Source of the DNA: Microbacterium sp. C5A9
GTDB lineage: Bacteria > Actinomycetota > Actinomycetes > Actinomycetales > Microbacteriaceae
DNA length: 64,000 nucleotides
Direction: 5' to 3'
Assembly: GCF_022627955.1 (NCBI RefSeq)
Contig: NZ_JABXGD010000006.1
Coordinates: 62,001-126,000, forward strand
Shown: piece by piece, positions 60,833 through 64,000 of the stretch
Layout: every line of letters starts with the position of its first letter
Position numbering within the stretch: position 1 is the stretch's first letter
Position numbers and translations under genes: made by a program
The notes under the pieces: generated by a model
What the model was told of the DNA's origin: nothing
Seen by the model: the letters and a program-made list of their open reading frames with translations, nothing else
Databases searched by the model: none

Positions 60833-62281
60833 GTGCCCGAAGCATCAGCGAACATCGGAGTCGTCGGACTCGCCGTCATGGGTTCGAACCTCGCCCGCAA
60901 CCTCGCCAGCCGCGAGGGCAACACGGTGGCGATCTTCAACCGCAGCTACGAGAAGACCGAGACGCTCGTCTCGGAGCACCCCGAAGCAGGGTTCATCCCG
61001 GCGAAGACGTACCGTGAGTTCGCAGACTCGCTGCAGAAGCCTCGCACCGCGATCATCATGGTCAAGGCCGGCGGCCCCACCGACGCCGTGATCGACTCGC
61101 TGCTCGAGGTCTTCGAGCCCGGAGACATCATCGTCGACGGCGGCAACGCCTACTTCCCCGACACCATCCGTCGCGAGAAGGCCGTGCGCGAGACGGGCGT
61201 CAACTTCGTCGGCGCCGGAATCTCGGGCGGCGAAGAGGGCGCGCTCACCGGTCCGTCGATCATGCCCGGCGGCTCGGACGAGTCCTGGATCACCCTCGGC
61301 CCGATCCTGAAGTCGATCGCCGCGATCGCCGAGGGAGAGCCGTGCGTCACGCACGTCGGACACGACGGCGCGGGCCACTTCGTCAAGATGGTGCACAACG
61401 GCATCGAGTACGCCGACATGCAGCTGATCGCCGAGGCCTACGACCTCATCCGCCGCGGCACCGGCAAGACCCCCGCCGAGATCGCCGAGATCTTCGCCGA
61501 GTGGAACACGGGCGAGCTCGAGTCCTACCTCATCGAGATCACCGCCGAGGTGCTGCGCCAGGTGGATGCCGAGACGGGCAAGCCGCTCGTCGACGTCATC
61601 CTCGACCAGGCCGGCGCCAAGGGCACCGGCGCATGGACCGTGCAGACCGCCCTGTCGCTGGGCGTCCCCGTCTCCGGCATCGCCGAGGCGACGTTCGCCC
61701 GTTCGCTGTCGTCGCACCCCGAGCAGCGCGCCGTCGCAGGCGCCCTCCCCGGTCCGGACGAGGAGTTCACCGTCACCGACGAGGCCGCATTCATCGAGGA
61801 CGTCCGTCTCGCGCTCTACGCGTCGAAGATCGTCGCCTACTCGCAGGGCTTCGACGAGATCCGCGCCGGTGCAGCGGAGTACGGCTGGAACATCGACCTC
61901 GGCGCGATCAGCAAGATCTGGCGTGGCGGCTGCATCATCCGCGCCCAGTTCCTCAACCGCATCGCCGACGCGTACGCCGAGACCCCGGACCTGCCGGTCC
62001 TCATGTCGGCGCCGTACTTCGCCGAGGCGCTCACGCGCGGCCAGGCCTCCTGGCGCCGCGTCGTCATCGCCGCAGCGACCGCGGGCATCCCCGCTCCGGC
62101 GTTCTCGTCGTCGCTGTCGTACTACGACGGCATCCGCGCCGACCGCCTTCCCGCAGCCCTCGTGCAGGGACAGCGCGACTTCTTCGGCGCGCACACCTAC
62201 AAGCGCATCGACAAGCCGGGCACCTTCCACACGCAGTGGTCGGGCGACCGCACAGAGATCGAAGCCGAAGACACGCACTGA
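60833..62281 (+). CDS. gnd: 6-phosphogluconate dehydrogenase, decarboxylating
   Basis: A 482-residue oxidative pentose-phosphate enzyme that makes ribulose-5-phosphate, CO2 and NADPH. Coenzyme motif GVVGLAVMGSNLARNLA, NRSYEKTE, GGNAYFPDTIRRE, GAGISGGEEGALTGPSIMPGG, and active-site FVKMVHNGIEYADMQ. The GTG at 60833 has CTAGGAGC upstream, and TACCCT (60791-60796) is a likely -10. A strong terminator follows. Confidence 0.96.
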   Translation: MPEASANIGVVGLAVMGSNLARNLASREGNTVAIFNRSYEKTETLVSEHPEAGFIPAKTYREFADSLQKPRTAIIMVKAGGPTDAVIDSLLEVFEPGDIIVDGGNAYFPDTIRREKAVRETGVNFVGAGISGGEEGALTGPSIMPGGSDESWITLGPILKSIAAIAEGEPCVTHVGHDGAGHFVKMVHNGIEYADMQLIAEAYDLIRRGTGKTPAEIAEIFAEWNTGELESYLIEITAEVLRQVDAETGKPLVDVILDQAGAKGTGAWTVQTALSLGVPVSGIAEATFARSLSSHPEQRAVAGALPGPDEEFTVTDEAAFIEDVRLALYASKIVAYSQGFDEIRAGAAEYGWNIDLGAISKIWRGGCIIRAQFLNRIADAYAETPDLPVLMSAPYFAEALTRGQASWRRVVIAAATAGIPAPAFSSSLSYYDGIRADRLPAALVQGQRDFFGAHTYKRIDKPGTFHTQWSGDRTEIEAEDTH

Positions 62282-62296
62282 GCGAGTCTCGGACAA

Positions 62297-62332
62297 GACG
62301 AAGGCCCCGGCGGTTCCGCCGGGGCCTTCGTC
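62297..62332. terminator. Bidirectional terminator between gnd and the ABC exporter
   Basis: A 17-base perfect stem (62297-62313 with 62316-62332) has a 2-base TT tip. It serves gnd on the plus strand and the convergent ABC ATPase gene on the minus strand. Confidence 0.9.
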
Positions 62333-62351
62333 GTCTCTCGTCCGCTGTCCC

Positions 62352-63077
62352 TCACCGGGTGATGTCCTGCACCGACCCCTTCGCGAGTCGCAGCCGCCGT
62401 GTGGCGCGGCGGGCGACCGCGGAGTCGTGCGTGACGACGATCATCGTGATGCCTTCGGCGCAGAGCCCTTCGAGCAGGGCGAGGATCTCGTCGCGCATGC
62501 TCTCATCGAGGTTGCCCGTCGGCTCGTCGGCCAGCAGCACGCGAGGTCGCTTGACGATCGCCCGCGCGATCGCGACGCGCTGCTGCTGCCCCCCGGAGAG
62601 CTCTGTGGGCAGATGATCGCCTCGATCGGCGAGGCCGACATGCGCGAGCGCCTCCGACACCCGGTTCCGGCGCTCCCCCGCATCGAGCGATGTCGGCTCG
62701 AGCGCCATGTCCACGTTCTCCGCGGCGGTGAGCGTCGGAATCAGATTGAAGCCCTGGAACACGAACCCGATCTCCTCGGCGCGGATCCTGCTGAGCTCTC
62801 GCGGGGAGGCCGAGGCGAGCTCGATGTCGCCGAGTCGCAGGGAGCCGGACGACGGCTTGTCGAGCGCCCCGAGCATCTGCAGCAGAGTGGACTTCCCTCC
62901 CCCGGTCGGCCCCTGGATCGTGACGAACTCCCCGGGGAGGATCGTGAGATCGACCCCGGTGAGCGCCTTCACCGTGCGCCCCTTCTGCGTGTAGGTGCGG
63001 GTGACGTTCTGCGCCCGGTACACCGGAGCTTCCGCATCCGTGTGCGCCGTCGCCTGCGTGGTGTCTGCGATGGTCAT
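62352..63077 (-). CDS. ABC transporter ATPase, MacB/LolD type
   Basis: A 241-residue ATPase with Walker A IQGPTGGGKSTLL, signature LSGGQQQRVAIARA, Walker B VLLADEPTGNLD and the switch His in VVTHDSAVA. It pairs with the FtsX-type permease encoded upstream. GAAGGAGAAGGAC precedes the ATG at 63077; a longer open frame runs on into the permease gene in another phase and is rejected. The pair resembles macrolide/lipoprotein/peptide exporters; the substrate is unknown. Confidence 0.93.
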   Translation of the reverse strand: MTIADTTQATAHTDAEAPVYRAQNVTRTYTQKGRTVKALTGVDLTILPGEFVTIQGPTGGGKSTLLQMLGALDKPSSGSLRLGDIELASASPRELSRIRAEEIGFVFQGFNLIPTLTAAENVDMALEPTSLDAGERRNRVSEALAHVGLADRGDHLPTELSGGQQQRVAIARAIVKRPRVLLADEPTGNLDESMRDEILALLEGLCAEGITMIVVTHDSAVARRATRRLRLAKGSVQDITR

Positions 63078-63153
63078 GTCCTTCTCCTTCTGCGTGTGAT
63101 CTGCTGTCTGTGTCCGTGCTCGCCGGTCCGTGACCCTGACGAGGTGCCGCCGC

Positions 63154-64000
63154 TCAGGCGACGGATCGCAGGGCCTCGGCCGGGCTGAGGCGCGCCGCGC
63201 GCCAGCCACCGAACGCTCCCGCGACGAGTCCCCCGAGCACCGCCAGGCCGACGGCCGCGACCAGGACCCACGGGGTGAAGGGGGCCTGCAGCACGATGTC
63301 GGCGGTCTGCTGCGCCTGGAACATCTGCCCACCGCCTCCGGTCGGACCGCCCATGCCTCCGGGCCCGCCCTGGGCAGCGGCCGAGGTGCTGCTCGCGGCG
63401 ATGGTGGGCTTGATGAGGTTGATCGCGAGGATGCCCGCAAGGCCGAGCGCCAGGCCCACCGCTCCCCCGAGGAGTCCCTGCACCATCGACTCCCCGGCCA
63501 CCTGACGCACGACGCGTCCGTTCGACCATCCGATCGCCTTGAGCGTGCCGAATTCACGGGTGCGCCGCGAGACACCGGAGAGCGTGAGCAGCACCGAGAG
63601 GAGCACGGCGACCGCGAGCACGATGATCGAGAGCCACGTACCCAGGTTCGTGATCAGCGACGTGGCGCTGGAGAGCGATCCCGACACGGTCGAGGCGAGC
63701 TCGGACTGCGACGTGATCGTCGCCTCCGGCAGCTCCTCGGCGAGGGCGCTCTGCACGGCGTCGATCGATGCCGCCGACTCGGCCTGCACGTAGACGGTCG
63801 AGATGACATCACCGGCGCCCGAGAGCTCCTGCGCCGTGTCGAGGGGCAGGTAGACGTTCGCCGCGGTGTCGGCGGAGTCCGACGTGGATGCCACGATGCC
63901 GACGACCTCGACGTCCGACCCCGCGACGTCGATCGTGTCTCCCACCGCGATCTCCGCGGTCGAAGCGTAGGTCGCGTCGACGAGGGCGACGAGCGCGCCG
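63154..64000 (-). CDS. ABC transporter permease, MacB/FtsX type (5' part outside window)
   Basis: The 282 residues visible read open to the window edge, so the start lies beyond 64000. They comprise the end of the MacB-type periplasmic domain (GDTIDVAGSDVEVVGIVAS...), then three membrane helices of the FtsX core and RRTREFGTLKAIGWSNGRVV, a typical cytoplasmic motif. A Gly/Met/Gln-rich extracytoplasmic loop (GGPGGMGGPTGGGG...) separates helices. The last helix ends in LSPAEALRSVA, the family's usual C-terminus. Its ATPase is encoded 76 bases downstream. Confidence 0.92.
   Translation of the reverse strand, partial: GALVALVDATYASTAEIAVGDTIDVAGSDVEVVGIVASTSDSADTAANVYLPLDTAQELSGAGDVISTVYVQAESAASIDAVQSALAEELPEATITSQSELASTVSGSLSSATSLITNLGTWLSIIVLAVAVLLSVLLTLSGVSRRTREFGTLKAIGWSNGRVVRQVAGESMVQGLLGGAVGLALGLAGILAINLIKPTIAASSTSAAAQGGPGGMGGPTGGGGQMFQAQQTADIVLQAPFTPWVLVAAVGLAVLGGLVAGAFGGWRAARLSPAEALRSVA

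Overview
The window is from a high-GC actinobacterium. The gene set (two-subunit acyl-CoA carboxylase with an epsilon subunit, a DUF3039 protein, a disulfide-less LpdA-type flavoprotein, sdhCDAB, many TAnnnT -10 boxes 6-8 bases before start codons) fits Microbacteriaceae and most resembles Microbacterium. That placement is inference from gene content; no database search was possible.

Layout. (1) Bases 1 to about 5580 are accessory DNA: the 3' end of a TIGR02391-like gene, then a minus-strand block that reads as an integrated rolling-circle plasmid or related element. Its first gene is a HUH/Tyr replication initiator (4315-5283). Seven small, mostly unrecognised genes follow, most overlapping the next by 4 bases. 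A serine resolvase comes next, with a cluster of inverted TGAGA half-sites upstream that looks like its res site, and then one more small gene. Codon use looks less GC-biased here than in the rest of the window, by eye only. (2) 5.6-9.5 kb: murI-rph-rdgB, pncB, a DUF3039 protein. (3) 9.6-13 kb: an ABC exporter whose ATPase carries a ~395-residue Lys/Ala/Thr-rich plus Pro/Glu-rich N-terminal extension. (4) 13.3-17 kb: a nucleotidyltransferase, an unknown protein, and acyl-CoA carboxylase beta and epsilon. (5) 17.2-25.5 kb: a ROK regulator, a response regulator / sensor kinase / kinase-like membrane protein trio, an RNA methyltransferase and a Maf protein transcribed divergently from a 23-bp gap, and the biotinylated acyl-CoA carboxylase alpha subunit. 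(6) 25.5-29.8 kb: an LpdA-like quinone reductase, purine nucleoside phosphorylase, a phosphohexomutase, an HPr paralogue. (7) 29.8-37.5 kb: a complete mannitol PTS locus (MtlR-like regulator, divergent from EIIB-like protein, HPr, EI, EIICB, EIIA, MtlD). It carries its own general PTS proteins. (8) 37.6-41.7 kb: flavin monooxygenase, alpha/beta hydrolase, PfkB kinase, polysaccharide deacetylase. (9) 41.7-50 kb: nucleoside uptake and salvage (BMP lipoprotein, ABC ATPase, two permeases, cdd, deoA, add). (10) 50-64 kb: manC-type gene, sdhCDAB, a YihY-type membrane protein, xthA, trpS, a proline-rich membrane protein, pth, rplY, a small membrane protein, gnd, and a MacB-like ABC exporter cut by the window end.

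How they work together. The mannitol cluster imports and phosphorylates mannitol and oxidises mannitol-1-phosphate to fructose-6-phosphate. The BMP transporter feeds nucleosides to adenosine deaminase, cytidine deaminase and thymidine phosphorylase; the purine nucleoside phosphorylase and phosphohexomutase at 27-29.5 kb probably extend the same salvage route. The split carboxylase genes (beta/epsilon at 15-17 kb, alpha at 23.6 kb) make one acyl-CoA carboxylase. No tRNA, rRNA or CRISPR array was seen. The parts most likely to hold undescribed biology are the Rep/resolvase element at the left, the ABC ATPase with the histone-H1-like tail, and the dense use of apparently leaderless starts.
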